A stretch of 64,000 nucleotides of DNA, taken from NCBI RefSeq assembly GCF_014648395.1, contig NZ_BMRA01000019.1:1-64000 (forward strand). The letters are read 5' to 3'. The notes under the pieces were generated by a model, which had not been told where the DNA came from, did no database searches, and saw only the letters and a list, made by a program, of their open reading frames with translations. The DNA is from Micromonospora fulviviridis. GTDB lineage: Bacteria; Actinomycetota; Actinomycetes; Mycobacteriales; Micromonosporaceae. Position numbers and translations under genes: made by a program. Numbering within the stretch: the first letter of the stretch is position 1; the number at the start of each line of letters is the position of its first letter. Positions 19,434 through 28,248 of this stretch are shown here, piece by piece.

Positions 19434-19447
19434 CGTCGTTCAGCTGA

Positions 19448-19485
19448 GGAGGGCCCCTTCCCGCAAACGCGGGGAGGGGCCCTCC
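19448..19485 (+). terminator. Intrinsic terminator of acnA
   Basis: A 17-bp stem with a single wobble pair (19448-19464 with 19469-19485) and the loop AAAC starts 14 bp after the aconitase stop. Confidence 0.8.
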
Positions 19486-19521
19486 GGCGTTTCTGCTCCG
19501 GCGCTCAACGTCCCCTGGTCA

Positions 19522-19568
19522 GATCTTGGAGATTTTCTGTTCGCACGGAACGGAAACTGTCCAAGATC
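19522..19568. repeat. 47-bp palindromic dispersed repeat, copy B
   Basis: This copy starts GATCTTGG and ends CCAAGATC, has the same length as the copy at 13840-13886, shares GAACGGAAACT in its right half and is also followed by TCGAAyGCCC. The 305-bp gap after aconitase (19434-19738) holds this repeat, the terminator and the remnant below. Confidence 0.7.
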
Positions 19569-19594
19569 TCGAACGCCCGAACGCGGCCCGCTGG

Positions 19595-19738
19595 TCATCG
19601 CAGCCTCAGCGCGACCGCGCGGGCCTCCTCGTCGGACAGCGGCAGGAACCAGAGGAAGCGCCCGGCCGGGGCCACGGTACGGAGGAACGAGCGGCCCGAT
19701 CGGTCCGGGCACGACCGGGCGGGCCGGTGGCCTGCCGG
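19595..19738 (-). pseudogene. Possible gene remnant in frame after the SRPBCC gene stop
   Basis: Directly after the TGA of the SRPBCC gene, the same frame stays open for 47 codons to TGA at 19595-19597 and reads like protein, ending GRFLWFLPLSDEEARAVALR. There is no ribosome site; the only start-like codon is an internal GTG. It could be the tail of a lost gene or of a longer ancestral SRPBCC protein. The call rests on codon and amino acid appearance only. Confidence 0.3.
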
Positions 19739-20143
19739 TCACGGCGTCGCGGTTTCCAGCACCTTCTTGAGCAGGGCGAGGTCGGCACTGACGAGCCCGG
19801 CGTCCCGGTCGAACTCGGCGTCGGTCATCCCCGGCGAGCGGCGCACGGTGAAGACCACCTCGCAGCCGTCGCCGTCCGCGATGGCCCGCAGCGGCACGTA
19901 CACCGTCTCGCCGGAGGGCGTCACCACCTCGTGGTCGAGCACGCCGTACTCGTTGGGCGGGGCGAAGGTGACGCGCGCCCGGCCCTCCGGTGTCTCGACG
20001 AACCACTCGCCGTCCTCGCGCACCACGGAGCTGCCCAGGCCGGGCGCCCAGCGGGACAGGTTGCGGGGGTCGGAGACGAACGCGTAGACCTCGGCGGCCG
20101 GCCGGTCGATGTGCACGCTCAGGTGCCGCGATTCCGTGGACAT
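19739..20143 (-). CDS. SRPBCC-family (polyketide cyclase/START-like) protein
   Basis: This 134-aa protein has the helix-grip fold: SRHLSVHIDRPAAEVYAFVSDP with the first strand and helix, NLSRWAPGLG, then six strands with VTPSGETVYVPLRAIADG and a long C-terminal helix FDRDAGLVSADLALLKKVLE. Such proteins bind hydrophobic ligands in a deep cavity. The ATG at 20143 has ATGGGG upstream. It does not form an operon with helR, which ends at a terminator 101 bp upstream. Ligand is unknown. Confidence 0.82.
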   Translation of the reverse strand: MSTESRHLSVHIDRPAAEVYAFVSDPRNLSRWAPGLGSSVVREDGEWFVETPEGRARVTFAPPNEYGVLDHEVVTPSGETVYVPLRAIADGDGCEVVFTVRRSPGMTDAEFDRDAGLVSADLALLKKVLETATP

Positions 20144-20184
20144 CGCCCCATCATGGCAGTGACCAGGCGCGGCTGACCCGTACC

Positions 20185-20216
20185 CGGAAGCCCCCGGCAG
20201 GCGCCGGGGGCTTCCG
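20185..20216 (-). terminator. Intrinsic terminator of helR
   Basis: A perfect 14-bp stem (20185-20198 with 20203-20216) and a 4-nt loop lie 29 bp after the helR stop. Confidence 0.8.
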
Positions 20217-20244
20217 CGTCTCTCCGGAGAGGACGACCGCGCCG

Positions 20245-22422
20245 TCAGGCGCTCGTGAGGATGACCAGTTGCTGCGTCGCCCGGGTCATCGCGACGTAGC
20301 GGTCGACCGCTCCTTCGATGCCGGTCCCGAACGCCTCCGGGTCGACGAGGACGACCAGGTCGAATTCGAGCCCCTTGGCCAGCTCCGGGGTCAGCGAACG
20401 GACCCGGGGCGTCGCCGGGAACGTGGGGTCGCCGATGACGCAGGCCGTCCCCTCGGCGTGCGCGGCCAGCCAGGTGTCGAGGATCGAGCCCAGGTCGGCA
20501 ACGGATCCGTGTACGACGGGTACGCCGCCGCGGATGGAGGTCGGCACGTTGGCGTCCGGGAGCACGGCCCGGATGACCGGCTCGGCTTCCGCCATGACCT
20601 CCTTCGGCGTCCGGTAGTTGACGGTCAGGGACGCCAGGTTGATCCGGTCGAGCCCGATCCGCTCCAGCCGTTCCTGCCACGACTCGGTGAACCCGTGCCG
20701 GGCCTGGGCACGGTCCCCCACGATGGTGAAGCTCCGGGACGGGCAGCGGAGCAGCAGCATCTGCCACTCCGCGTCGGTCAGTTCCTGAGCCTCGTCCACC
20801 ACGATGTGCGCGAACGGGCCGGCGAGCCGGTCCGGGTCGGCGCTGGGCAGTGCGGCCTCGTCGACCAGGGCGTCGCGCAGGTCCTGCTGGTGCAGCATCG
20901 TCAGCAGGCCCTCACCGTCGTCGTAGACGGAGGCCGCGATGAGGTCGTCGACGACCGTGGCCATCCGCGCGCGTTCGGTGACGACCGTGGCTTCGTGCCG
21001 GCGGTTGCGTCGTGACGTCTCCGGGTCGCCGAGCCGCTGCCGTGCCGCATCCAGGAGCGGCAGGTCGGAGACCGTCCAGGCCCGGGCGTCGCCGCGTTGC
21101 AGCTTCCGGACCTCGTCGAGGCTGAGCCAGGGAGCGCACCGGCGCAGGTACGCGGGGACCGACCACAGGTCGCCGACCAGGTCGGTCGCTTCGAGCAGCG
21201 GCCACGCCCGGTGGAGGGTCGTGCGCAGTTCCCGGTTCTGCTCCAGCGACCTGCGGACCAGGTCGTCCGGCTCGTCGCCGTGGTACTTCTCCAGCAGGAT
21301 CGTGACCAGTTCCGCCCAGATCTCGTCGCGCGCCTCGTTGTGCGGGGTGCCGGGTCCCGGCGCCGCAAACGCCTCGGCCCAGTCGTCGGCGCTCAGCCGG
21401 ATGTCGGTGTCGCCGGCCGTGACGGTCATCCCCGTGGCCGGCGGCTCCTCGTAGAACCGCACGGCCGCCTCGATGGCCCGCACCAGGTCCGCGGACGACT
21501 TCAGGCGCGCCACCTCCGGGTCCGCCTCGATGCTCGCGCCGGCTCCCTCGGGAACGAGGTCCCGCAGCGTGCAGGTCTGCACGTCCTCCTCGCCGAGGCT
21601 GGGCAGGACGTCGGCGACGTAGGCCAGGTAGGGCTGGTGCGGGCCGACGAACAGCACGCCGCCCTGGCGGTGACCGAGGCGCGGGTCGGAGTAGAGCAGG
21701 TAGGCGGTGCGGTGCAGGGCGACGACGGTCTTCCCGGTGCCCGGCCCGCCGTCGACCACGAGAGCGCCCCGGGACCCGGCCCGGATGATGGCGTCCTGGT
21801 CGGCCTGGATGGTGCCGAGCACGTCCCGCATCCGGTTCGACCGGCTGCTGCCCAGGCTGGCGATGAAGGCGGACTGGTCGTCGAGCGCGGCGTGCCCCTC
21901 CAGCCCGTCGGGGGTGAACACCTCGTCCCAGTAGTCGATGACGCGGCCGCGGGTCCAGCGGTACCGGCGGCGGCTGGTCAGACCCATCGGGTTGGCGTGG
22001 GTCGCCCCGAAGAACGGCTCGGCCGCGGGGGACCGCCAGTCGACCAGCAGCCGGCGGCCCGCGCTGTCCGTGAGGCCGTGCCGTCCGACGTACACGGGCT
22101 CGGGGTTGTCGGCACCGACCATGCGCCCGAGGCACAGGTCCAGGCCGAAGCGGCGCAGGGCACGCAGGCGACCGGTCAGCCGGCGGATCTCCATGTCCCG
22201 GTCCGACGCCCGGCGGCCCATGCCGCCGGGCGCCCTGCGCTCAGCGTCGAGGCGGTCGGACAGGTCGGCGAGCAACTGCTCCAGGCTTTCCGCGATGGCC
22301 GCGAAGTGCTGCTCGTCGCCGGCGATCAACGTCGGGTCGGCCTTGGCGGACAGGTGGTCGGGAATGTCGAACGCGCTGGTGGTCTGAGAACTCAATTCAT
22401 CAATTCCGATCTGAAGTCGCAC
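20245..22422 (-). CDS. helR: HelR-type helicase-like RNA polymerase protection protein
   Basis: This 725-aa UvrD/Rep-like motor ATPase matches the HelD/HelR family, which enters RNA polymerase channels, removes stalled or rifamycin-bound polymerase from DNA and gives rifamycin tolerance in Streptomyces. An N-terminal helical hairpin (about 20-110) is the secondary-channel arm. Walker A VDGGPGTGKTVVALHR is near 222, Walker B HIVVDEAQELTDAEWQ near 540, VGDRAQ near 570, and the end has VYLVDP-type LVVLVDPEAF and YVAMTRATQQLVIL. The GTG at 22422 is chosen because GGGGGAG lies 7 nt upstream. A 19-bp rifamycin-associated element lies 62 bp before it and supports HelR over ordinary HelD. Confidence 0.9.
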   Translation of the reverse strand: MRLQIGIDELSSQTTSAFDIPDHLSAKADPTLIAGDEQHFAAIAESLEQLLADLSDRLDAERRAPGGMGRRASDRDMEIRRLTGRLRALRRFGLDLCLGRMVGADNPEPVYVGRHGLTDSAGRRLLVDWRSPAAEPFFGATHANPMGLTSRRRYRWTRGRVIDYWDEVFTPDGLEGHAALDDQSAFIASLGSSRSNRMRDVLGTIQADQDAIIRAGSRGALVVDGGPGTGKTVVALHRTAYLLYSDPRLGHRQGGVLFVGPHQPYLAYVADVLPSLGEEDVQTCTLRDLVPEGAGASIEADPEVARLKSSADLVRAIEAAVRFYEEPPATGMTVTAGDTDIRLSADDWAEAFAAPGPGTPHNEARDEIWAELVTILLEKYHGDEPDDLVRRSLEQNRELRTTLHRAWPLLEATDLVGDLWSVPAYLRRCAPWLSLDEVRKLQRGDARAWTVSDLPLLDAARQRLGDPETSRRNRRHEATVVTERARMATVVDDLIAASVYDDGEGLLTMLHQQDLRDALVDEAALPSADPDRLAGPFAHIVVDEAQELTDAEWQMLLLRCPSRSFTIVGDRAQARHGFTESWQERLERIGLDRINLASLTVNYRTPKEVMAEAEPVIRAVLPDANVPTSIRGGVPVVHGSVADLGSILDTWLAAHAEGTACVIGDPTFPATPRVRSLTPELAKGLEFDLVVLVDPEAFGTGIEGAVDRYVAMTRATQQLVILTSA

Positions 22423-22483
22423 GTCGCAACTCCCCCGATGTACGCGGGCACTGGCCTCGGCCAGCGATTCTGCGCCACGAACC

Positions 22484-22502
22484 GGGTCTTGCCGCAAGAC
22501 CC
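22484..22502 (-). promoter_or_regulatory. Rifamycin-associated element (RAE)
   Basis: GGGTCTTGC-C-GCAAGACCC is a perfect 19-bp palindrome. It matches the RAE, the cis element known to precede rifamycin-resistance genes (glycosyltransferase, kinase, helR) in actinomycetes. On the minus strand its TTGCGG could act as the -35 of a promoter with CAGAAT about 19 nt further on. It implies rifamycin-inducible expression of helR. Confidence 0.85.
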
Positions 22503-22608
22503 CCCTTGCGGTATACCTTGAAAGTGGAGGGGCTTATGCCTTCCTTTAGAATGTGATCGACATCGAGCAAAGGCGTCGATCAGGCGTCGGGCAGCCGCCG
22601 GAAACGAC

Positions 22609-22655
22609 CGGCGGGAGCTGCCGATCCGCCAGGCGAATCCGGGCAGCCCCCGCCG
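22609..22655 (-). terminator. Putative terminator of the conservon operon
   Basis: A 14-bp inverted repeat with one mismatch (22609-22622 with 22642-22655) and a 19-nt loop follows the GTPase gene by 13 bp and separates it from the helR promoter. Confidence 0.5.
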
Positions 22656-22667
22656 ATCGACGTGTCG

Positions 22668-23276
22668 TCAGTCGCCGACGGCGCGGCGGCGCTCCTCACG
22701 CAGCTTCATGGCGTACTCCAGCAGCGTGATCAGCACTTCCTTGACCGACTCCCGCTTCCGCGCGTCGCAGAGCACCACCGGCACCTCCGGGTCCAGGTCG
22801 AGCGCTCCCTGCACCTCGTCCAGCCGGTACTGCTTGGCGCCCTCGAAGCAGTTCACCGCCACCACGAAGGGCGTGCCCCGCCCCTCGAAGTAGTCGATCG
22901 AGGGGAAGCAGTCGGCCAGTCGCCGGGTGTCGGCCAGCACCACCGCCCCGATCGCGCCCAGCGCCAACTCGTCCCAGACGAACCAGAACCGGTCCTGCCC
23001 GGGGGTGCCGAACAGGTAGAGCACCAGGTCGTCGCTGAGGGTGATCCGGCCGAAGTCCATGGCCACGGTGGTGGTGGTCTTCTCCTCCACCCCGGACAGG
23101 TCGTCGATGCCGATCCCGGTCTCGGTCAGCACCTCCTCCGTCCGCAGCGGCCGGGTCTCGCTGACCGCGCCGACCAGGGTGGTCTTGCCGACGCCGAAAC
23201 CGCCGGCGATCAGGATCTTGATCGCGGTGGGCAGCGGCGCCGCTCCCGCCGGCCGCTCAGAGCGCCCGTAGTCCAT
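22668..23276 (-). CDS. Conservon GTPase (CvnD-like)
   Basis: This 202-aa small Ras-like GTPase ends the conservon operon. P-loop GGFGVGKTT is near 21, switch region EEKTTTTVAMDFGRI near 66, GTPGQDRF near 90 as the DxxG equivalent, and AVNCF near 137 in place of NKxD. Conservon GTPases work with the roadblock and DUF742 proteins next to a sensor kinase, in a membrane-linked switch that tunes development and metabolism in streptomycetes. The ATG at 23276 lies inside the end of the DUF742 gene, a 20-bp overlap that implies translational coupling. Confidence 0.92.
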   Translation of the reverse strand: MDYGRSERPAGAAPLPTAIKILIAGGFGVGKTTLVGAVSETRPLRTEEVLTETGIGIDDLSGVEEKTTTTVAMDFGRITLSDDLVLYLFGTPGQDRFWFVWDELALGAIGAVVLADTRRLADCFPSIDYFEGRGTPFVVAVNCFEGAKQYRLDEVQGALDLDPEVPVVLCDARKRESVKEVLITLLEYAMKLREERRRAVGD

Positions 23277-23646
23277 TGATAACCGCCTCGAAAACACTGT
23301 CGTCGGGAAGGCCGGCGGGGGTCGCGCGCGGCTCACGGACCTGCACCAGGCTGCGGGCCGCCAGGTCACCCAGGAGGACCCGGACGGTGCCCACCGGTAG
23401 GTCGAGATGGGCGGCGATCTCGGCCACGGACTGGATCCGCTGGCAGAGGCCGACGATCGCCACGTGCTCCGGGCCCAGCCCGGACTCCGACCCCACCTCG
23501 GCCCGGGTCGCCGTGACCAGGGAGATCAGGTCGAACGTGCCGGTCACCGGGCGGGCCCGGCCACCGGTCACCGCGTAGGGGCGCACCACCGGACCAGCGT
23601 GGTCGTCCACCCACTCGTGCTCCGCGGTCTCCCCCTGGCCGGTCAT
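23257..23646 (-). CDS. DUF742 protein (CvnC-like)
   Basis: This 129-aa protein is the third conservon component. It has VVRPYAVTGGRARPVTGTFDLISLV, the DUF742 opening, then a winged-helix-like part QRIQSVAEIAAHLDLPVGTV and LLGDLAARSLVQV. These proteins are thought to mediate signalling between the roadblock protein and the GTPase. Its ATG overlaps the stop of the roadblock gene by 4 bp and its end overlaps the GTPase start, so all are translated from one message. Confidence 0.92.
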   Translation of the reverse strand: MTGQGETAEHEWVDDHAGPVVRPYAVTGGRARPVTGTFDLISLVTATRAEVGSESGLGPEHVAIVGLCQRIQSVAEIAAHLDLPVGTVRVLLGDLAARSLVQVREPRATPAGLPDDSVFEAVINGLRAL

Positions 23647-24068
23647 CGCGCCGGATTCTCGCCGAGGGGCTGTTCCCGGGTCGGTGAGGCGACGAACCGG
23701 CCGACCCGGGTGACCAGCATGGCCATCTCGTACGCGATCAGGCCGACGTCGGCGTCCTCGGACGCCAGCACGGCCAGGCAGGCGTTGCGGCCGGCCGCGG
23801 TGACGAACAGGAACGACGACTGCATCTCGATGATGGTCTGCTGCACCTGACCACCGCCGAACCGCTTGCCCGCGCCACGCGCCAGGCTCTGGATGCCCGC
23901 CGCCATCGCCGCCAGGTGCTCGCCGTCGTCCCGGCTCAACCCGCGCGACGAGGCCATCAGCAGTCCGTCGGTGGAGAGCGCCACGGCGTGTTCCGCCTGC
24001 TTGACCCGGCCGACCAGGTCGTCCAGCAACCACGTCAGATCCGCGCTCGAAGCCGTCTTCTGCGCCAC
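23643..24068 (-). CDS. Roadblock/LC7-domain protein (CvnB-like)
   Basis: This 141-aa protein has the roadblock/LC7 fold: LTWLLDDLVGRVKQAEHAVALSTDGLLMASSRGL, a helix EHLAAMAAGIQSLARG, and strands IIEMQSSFLFVTAAG and ACLAVLASEDADVGLIAYEM. In conservons and in MglB, this fold binds a small GTPase and acts as its activating partner. The GTG start at 24068 has a GAGGA site about 8 nt upstream. It sits between the sensor kinase and DUF742 genes. Confidence 0.93.
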   Translation of the reverse strand: MAQKTASSADLTWLLDDLVGRVKQAEHAVALSTDGLLMASSRGLSRDDGEHLAAMAAGIQSLARGAGKRFGGGQVQQTIIEMQSSFLFVTAAGRNACLAVLASEDADVGLIAYEMAMLVTRVGRFVASPTREQPLGENPAR

Positions 24069-24131
24069 TCGTCGTCCTCTTCTCCCCCGGCTGGTGTGCC
24101 GTGCTCGTCCGGGATCGCCGGATCGGCGTCC

Positions 24132-26600
24132 CTAGGTCGCCTGACCGTCGCCGGTGTCCGGCGCGCCGGCCTCGTGCGCCCCGCCGAGCAGCCGGGCCGC
24201 ATCGGTCCGGCCGCGTCGGGTGCCGCTCTGGTAGGAGCTCATCATGCGGCGCACCTGCTCCGGCGGGCGCACCGCGTCGTCGTTCCCGTCGTCGTCCGGA
24301 GTGGACGGGTCGTGCCGCAGCTCCGGCGCCAGGCTTGCCTGGCGGACCCGGACCGGGAGGCCGCCGTCGGTCCGGGCCGGCGCCGCCTCGTCGGCCGGCC
24401 GCGGGTCGGTGGGCGGGGCGTCCGCCGTCCGGCCCACCGTGGCCTCCGCCGGCGCTGGCTGCCTCTTCCGGGTACGCGCCGGCAGCCCGGACGGGGTGAG
24501 CCGGGGCTCGTCCGGTTCGGCCACCGGCGCCGGCGCGGGCTGGTCCGCGCCGTCCTCGGCGGCGTCCGCCGCGCCGGTGTTCTCGGCCACCGCCACGGTG
24601 GCGGCCGGCCGGTCACCGGCGGGCCGGGCCGCCGCCCCCTCCGCTCCGGCGGGGGCGGGCGCGGCCGGGGCGGGCTGTCCGGCGCCGACCGGGAAGCCTC
24701 CGGAGGTGTTCGGGTCCGGCCCGTCCTGGGTGACCAGCTCGAGCGGGATCAGCACCACGGCCGTCGTCCCGCCGTACGCCGACTCCTTGAGCTGCACCTT
24801 CACCCCGTGCCGCTCGGTGAGCCGGCTGACCACGAAGAGGCCGAGCCGGGCGGCGTTGGCGAGGTTCAGCTCGGACCGGTCCACGATGCGCCGGTTCGCG
24901 GCGGCCAGCTCCTCGGCGCCCATGCCGAGGCCGCGGTCCTCGATCTCGATGGCGAAGCCGTTGGCCACCATCTGGCCGCGTACCTCGACGGTGGTGTGCG
25001 GCGGCGAGAAGGAGAGGCCGTTCTCAATCAACTCGGCCAGCAGGTGGATGACGTCGCCGACGGCCCGGCCGGTCAGCGAGACCGGGCCGAGCGGCCGTAC
25101 GGTCACCCGGGTGTAGTCCTCGACCTCGGCGACCGCGCCGCGCACCACGTCGACCATCGGCACGTTGCGCCGCCAGGCCCGGCCGGGCGTCGAGCCGGAG
25201 AGGACGATCAGGTTCTCCGCGTTGCGCCGCATCCGGGTGGCCAGGTGGTCGACGCGGAACAGGTCCTCCAGCTCCTCGGCGTCGTGCTCCCGGCGTTCCA
25301 TGGCGTCGAGCAGGGTGAGCTGGCGGTGCACCAGCGCCTGGGTGCGCCGGGCCAGGCTGAGGAAGACCTCGCGGACGTTGCGGCGCAGTTCGGCCTGCTC
25401 GACGGCCGTCCGGATGGCGGTCTCCTGCACGGCGTTGAACGCCTTGCCGACCTGCCCGATCTCGTCGTCACCGGTCTGCAGCGGTGGCGCCTCGCGGGCG
25501 ACGTCCACCTCCTCGCCGTGGCCCAACCGCTCCACCACGCTGGGCAGCCGCTCGTTCGCCAGCCGGAACGCCGCCTCGCGCAGCCGTTCGAGCTGCCGGA
25601 CCAGCGCCCGGGCGGTGGTGATGGACACGACGATGGACGCGACGACGGCGATCAGGCCGAGGCCGGCGGCGAGCACCAGCCGGACGATGACGCCGATGGC
25701 GACCGGGGTGGCCCGGGACACGATGTCCTCACCGCCGGCGAGGATCACCCCGCGCAGGTCCTCCATCGACCGGCTGGCGGCGGCCTGCCAGGCCGCGGCC
25801 GTCACCGGCGGGCGCACGTCGCTGCCCTTGGCGGCGAGCACCCGGTCCTGCAGGGCGCGCAGCTGCCGGAACGCCTCCCCCTCGGTCATCTGCTGGTAGC
25901 GGGCCCGGTCGGTCGGGGCCAGGTCGCGGGCGGTCCGGTCGGCGAGGAACCACTGGGCGCCGACCAGCCGGGCGAAGGCGGCCTGCTCGGTCACGGTCAT
26001 CCGGTTGGCCGCCACCGCGCCGCTCAGCAACGCGTCCTGCTGGGACAGCAGCTCACGGGCCCGGTTCAGGTTGATCAGCGCGGCGGTGTCCCGGGCGATC
26101 TCGTCGTCGTCCAGACCGCCGAGCGCGTCGAACACCCCGAAGATGGCGTCGACCGCCTCGTTGTACGCGGCCAGCGTCGCGGTCCGGTCGATGGTCTTGC
26201 GGCCCACCTCGGCGCGTACCTCGCCGAGCTGCCCGATCTCGGTCCGCAGCTCGGCGATCCGCTGCTCCAGCTCGTCGCTGGCCGGGATCTCGGTGCGCCA
26301 GTCCTGCGCGGAGCGCCACAGCGCCGCGGCGCTGTCGTCGGTGCGCTGGCGCTGCGCGACCAGCTCCTGCAACTGGTCCGGGTCGGACTGTCCCAGGTAC
26401 AGCAGGGACAGCCGCCGCTCGTTCTGGAGCTGGAGCAGCAGCGGGTCGCTCGGCTCGAAGACCCGCGCGTTGAGCGCCTGCACGCCGAGCAGGTTGAAGC
26501 CGTCGCGCACGGTCACCCAGGCAGCGAAGGCCCAGAGCGCGATCAGGGACGCCAGCAGCGCGATGATCTTCGTACGGAGATTCGTACTGCGGGAACCCAT
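24132..26600 (-). CDS. Conservon sensor histidine kinase with NIT domain (CvnA-like)
   Basis: This 822-aa membrane kinase starts the conservon. After a transmembrane helix (about 12-32) comes a helical nitrate/nitrite-sensing type extracytoplasmic domain (about 40-290), a second transmembrane helix (about 300-325), a HAMP-like helix, a dimerisation helix with LARRTQALVHRQLTLLDAMERREHD, and the HATPase domain (about 480-620) with IENGLSFSPPHTTVEV, EDRGLGMG and LGLFVVSRLTERHGV. The tail beyond 640 is Pro/Ala/acid-rich and disordered. No response regulator is encoded nearby, as usual in conservons. The ATG at 26600 is preferred to the adjacent GTG for its distance from AGGA. Confidence 0.9.
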   Translation of the reverse strand: MGSRSTNLRTKIIALLASLIALWAFAAWVTVRDGFNLLGVQALNARVFEPSDPLLLQLQNERRLSLLYLGQSDPDQLQELVAQRQRTDDSAAALWRSAQDWRTEIPASDELEQRIAELRTEIGQLGEVRAEVGRKTIDRTATLAAYNEAVDAIFGVFDALGGLDDDEIARDTAALINLNRARELLSQQDALLSGAVAANRMTVTEQAAFARLVGAQWFLADRTARDLAPTDRARYQQMTEGEAFRQLRALQDRVLAAKGSDVRPPVTAAAWQAAASRSMEDLRGVILAGGEDIVSRATPVAIGVIVRLVLAAGLGLIAVVASIVVSITTARALVRQLERLREAAFRLANERLPSVVERLGHGEEVDVAREAPPLQTGDDEIGQVGKAFNAVQETAIRTAVEQAELRRNVREVFLSLARRTQALVHRQLTLLDAMERREHDAEELEDLFRVDHLATRMRRNAENLIVLSGSTPGRAWRRNVPMVDVVRGAVAEVEDYTRVTVRPLGPVSLTGRAVGDVIHLLAELIENGLSFSPPHTTVEVRGQMVANGFAIEIEDRGLGMGAEELAAANRRIVDRSELNLANAARLGLFVVSRLTERHGVKVQLKESAYGGTTAVVLIPLELVTQDGPDPNTSGGFPVGAGQPAPAAPAPAGAEGAAARPAGDRPAATVAVAENTGAADAAEDGADQPAPAPVAEPDEPRLTPSGLPARTRKRQPAPAEATVGRTADAPPTDPRPADEAAPARTDGGLPVRVRQASLAPELRHDPSTPDDDGNDDAVRPPEQVRRMMSSYQSGTRRGRTDAARLLGGAHEAGAPDTGDGQAT

Positions 26601-26694
26601 CACACCGTCCTGGCCCGGTATTCGATCAGTCCGAAATCCGATCGACTCCGGCGCACGCTAGCAGCCGTCGTGAACTCCATTCAAGCGATCCTGA

Positions 26695-28248
26695 TCATGG
26701 TGTCGTCGCCGGGGTGGCCGCACCGTCGGCGGACCACGACGCGGCCAGCACCGCGGCGCGCACGATCAGCGTCGGACGGTAGAGATCCTTGTCGTGCCAC
26801 AGCGCTGGCCCGTCGGCGCATCCGTCCCGCTCGGACAGTCGGCGCCGTCCCCGCACGAGCGCCGCGGCGACCCGGGTGTCCCCCGGCCGCCCGGCGCCGG
26901 CCAGCGCGAGCACCGCGTACGCGGTCTCCTCGGCGGTGCCGCCCCACCGCCCCCAGGAGCCGTCCGCGCGCTGGGTCGCCAGCAGCCAGCCGACCCCCCG
27001 GTCGACGGCGGCCCGCGCCGCGGCCCCGGGCGCGTGGTCGGCGAGTGCGAGCAGCACGCAGTACGTCGCGTAGTACGCCGACGCGTGCCAGCGGTCGCCC
27101 CACCGCCCGTCCGGCTCCTGCCGCTCGACCAGCCAGCCGGCGACCCGGTCCACGGTGGCCGCGGCGCCGGGGTGGGCGGGGTGCTGGCCGAGGGCGTCGA
27201 GCACGTGCGCGTTGGTGGTCACCGACGCCCCGTCCTCCCCCGGCCAGGTGCAGAAGTGCCGGCCGGTGTCGTACGGGTCGAGCCGGGACACGTCGAGCGG
27301 CCGGCCCAGCCGGGCGAGCGCGTAGAGGGTCACCGAGGTGGTGTCGGCGTCGGCGGGCAGCCCCGGGCCGGTGGCCGCGCCGGACACGCCGACGGCCGCC
27401 CGCAGTTCGGCCACGAGCGACCCGGGGACGGTCAGCGGCACCCCGGCGCGGGCCAGGATGCCGAGCACCCAGGCACGCTCGAAGACGGTGATCGGGCTGG
27501 CGCAGGGCACCGGGCCGCGCCGGCCGACCGCGTACAGGTAGTCCAGGGCGGGGCCGGGATCGGGGCGACCGAGCCAGGCGGCCGTCGCGGCGGGCGAGGC
27601 GCCGACCGCGCCCGCCTCGCCGGGCCGTACCCCGGACGCCCGGCGGGCCCGGTCGCCGCCCACCTCCAGGGCGTGCGCCAGCTTCTCCGGGACCGGGCCG
27701 CCGGCGGCCAGCAGGCCGCGTACCCGGGTCAGCCGGCCCGCGTCGAGACCGGCCGGCAGCGGCAGGCGCACGCCGGTCCACCCGGCCAGCCCGGCCGGGG
27801 GCCGCGCGAGGTGCCGGTCGACGGCCTCCCGCAGCGCCGGCACGATCAGGTCGGTGGCGGGCAGGTCGGGCGGGGCGGCGGCGTCGAGGGCGCCGGCCAG
27901 GAAGGTCAGCCCCCGGTGCGCGGCGCCGGCCAGCGCCCCGGCCGGATCCCGGTCGCCCCGGCACAGCACGGTCAGCAGGGCCTCGGTGGCGCTCAGCGTG
28001 GGCACCAGGGCGTACCCGCCGGGGCCGCCCCAGCCGCCGTCGGCGCGCTGCCGGTCGAGCAGCCAGGAGACGCGGACGTCGTGGCCCGGCAGCCAGGGCG
28101 CCAGGGCGACCAGCCGGCCGGTCTCGTAGACCGACGCGGACGTCTCCCCCGCCGGGTTGTCCACCATGGCCGCGACCAGGTCCCGGGCCTGCGCGGCGCG
28201 CACGTCGCCGAGGTGGGTGACCGGCGCGGGCCCCGCGGTGAGGCTCAC
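26695..28248 (-). CDS. Class II terpene cyclase (diterpenoid type)
   Basis: This 517-aa protein has the alpha-barrel repeats of class II terpene cyclases (prenyltransferase/squalene-cyclase fold), including QW-type repeats RQRADGGWGGPGGYAL, RQEPDGRWGD and TQRADGSWGRWGG. The catalytic DxDD region reads ADADTTS near 299: the middle Asp, the general acid, is kept, but the last Asp is Thr. The length suits bacterial diterpene cyclases that turn geranylgeranyl diphosphate into a bicyclic diphosphate such as a copalyl isomer. The GTG start overlaps the stop of the class I gene (GTGA). It is last of three coupled genes. Exact product cannot be read from sequence. Confidence 0.85.
   Translation of the reverse strand: MSLTAGPAPVTHLGDVRAAQARDLVAAMVDNPAGETSASVYETGRLVALAPWLPGHDVRVSWLLDRQRADGGWGGPGGYALVPTLSATEALLTVLCRGDRDPAGALAGAAHRGLTFLAGALDAAAPPDLPATDLIVPALREAVDRHLARPPAGLAGWTGVRLPLPAGLDAGRLTRVRGLLAAGGPVPEKLAHALEVGGDRARRASGVRPGEAGAVGASPAATAAWLGRPDPGPALDYLYAVGRRGPVPCASPITVFERAWVLGILARAGVPLTVPGSLVAELRAAVGVSGAATGPGLPADADTTSVTLYALARLGRPLDVSRLDPYDTGRHFCTWPGEDGASVTTNAHVLDALGQHPAHPGAAATVDRVAGWLVERQEPDGRWGDRWHASAYYATYCVLLALADHAPGAAARAAVDRGVGWLLATQRADGSWGRWGGTAEETAYAVLALAGAGRPGDTRVAAALVRGRRRLSERDGCADGPALWHDKDLYRPTLIVRAAVLAASWSADGAATPATTP

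Noticed and set aside
20245..22422. UvrD/PcrA repair helicase
   Set aside because: The N-terminal helical hairpin, family-specific motifs and the RAE upstream fit HelR/HelD better than UvrD.
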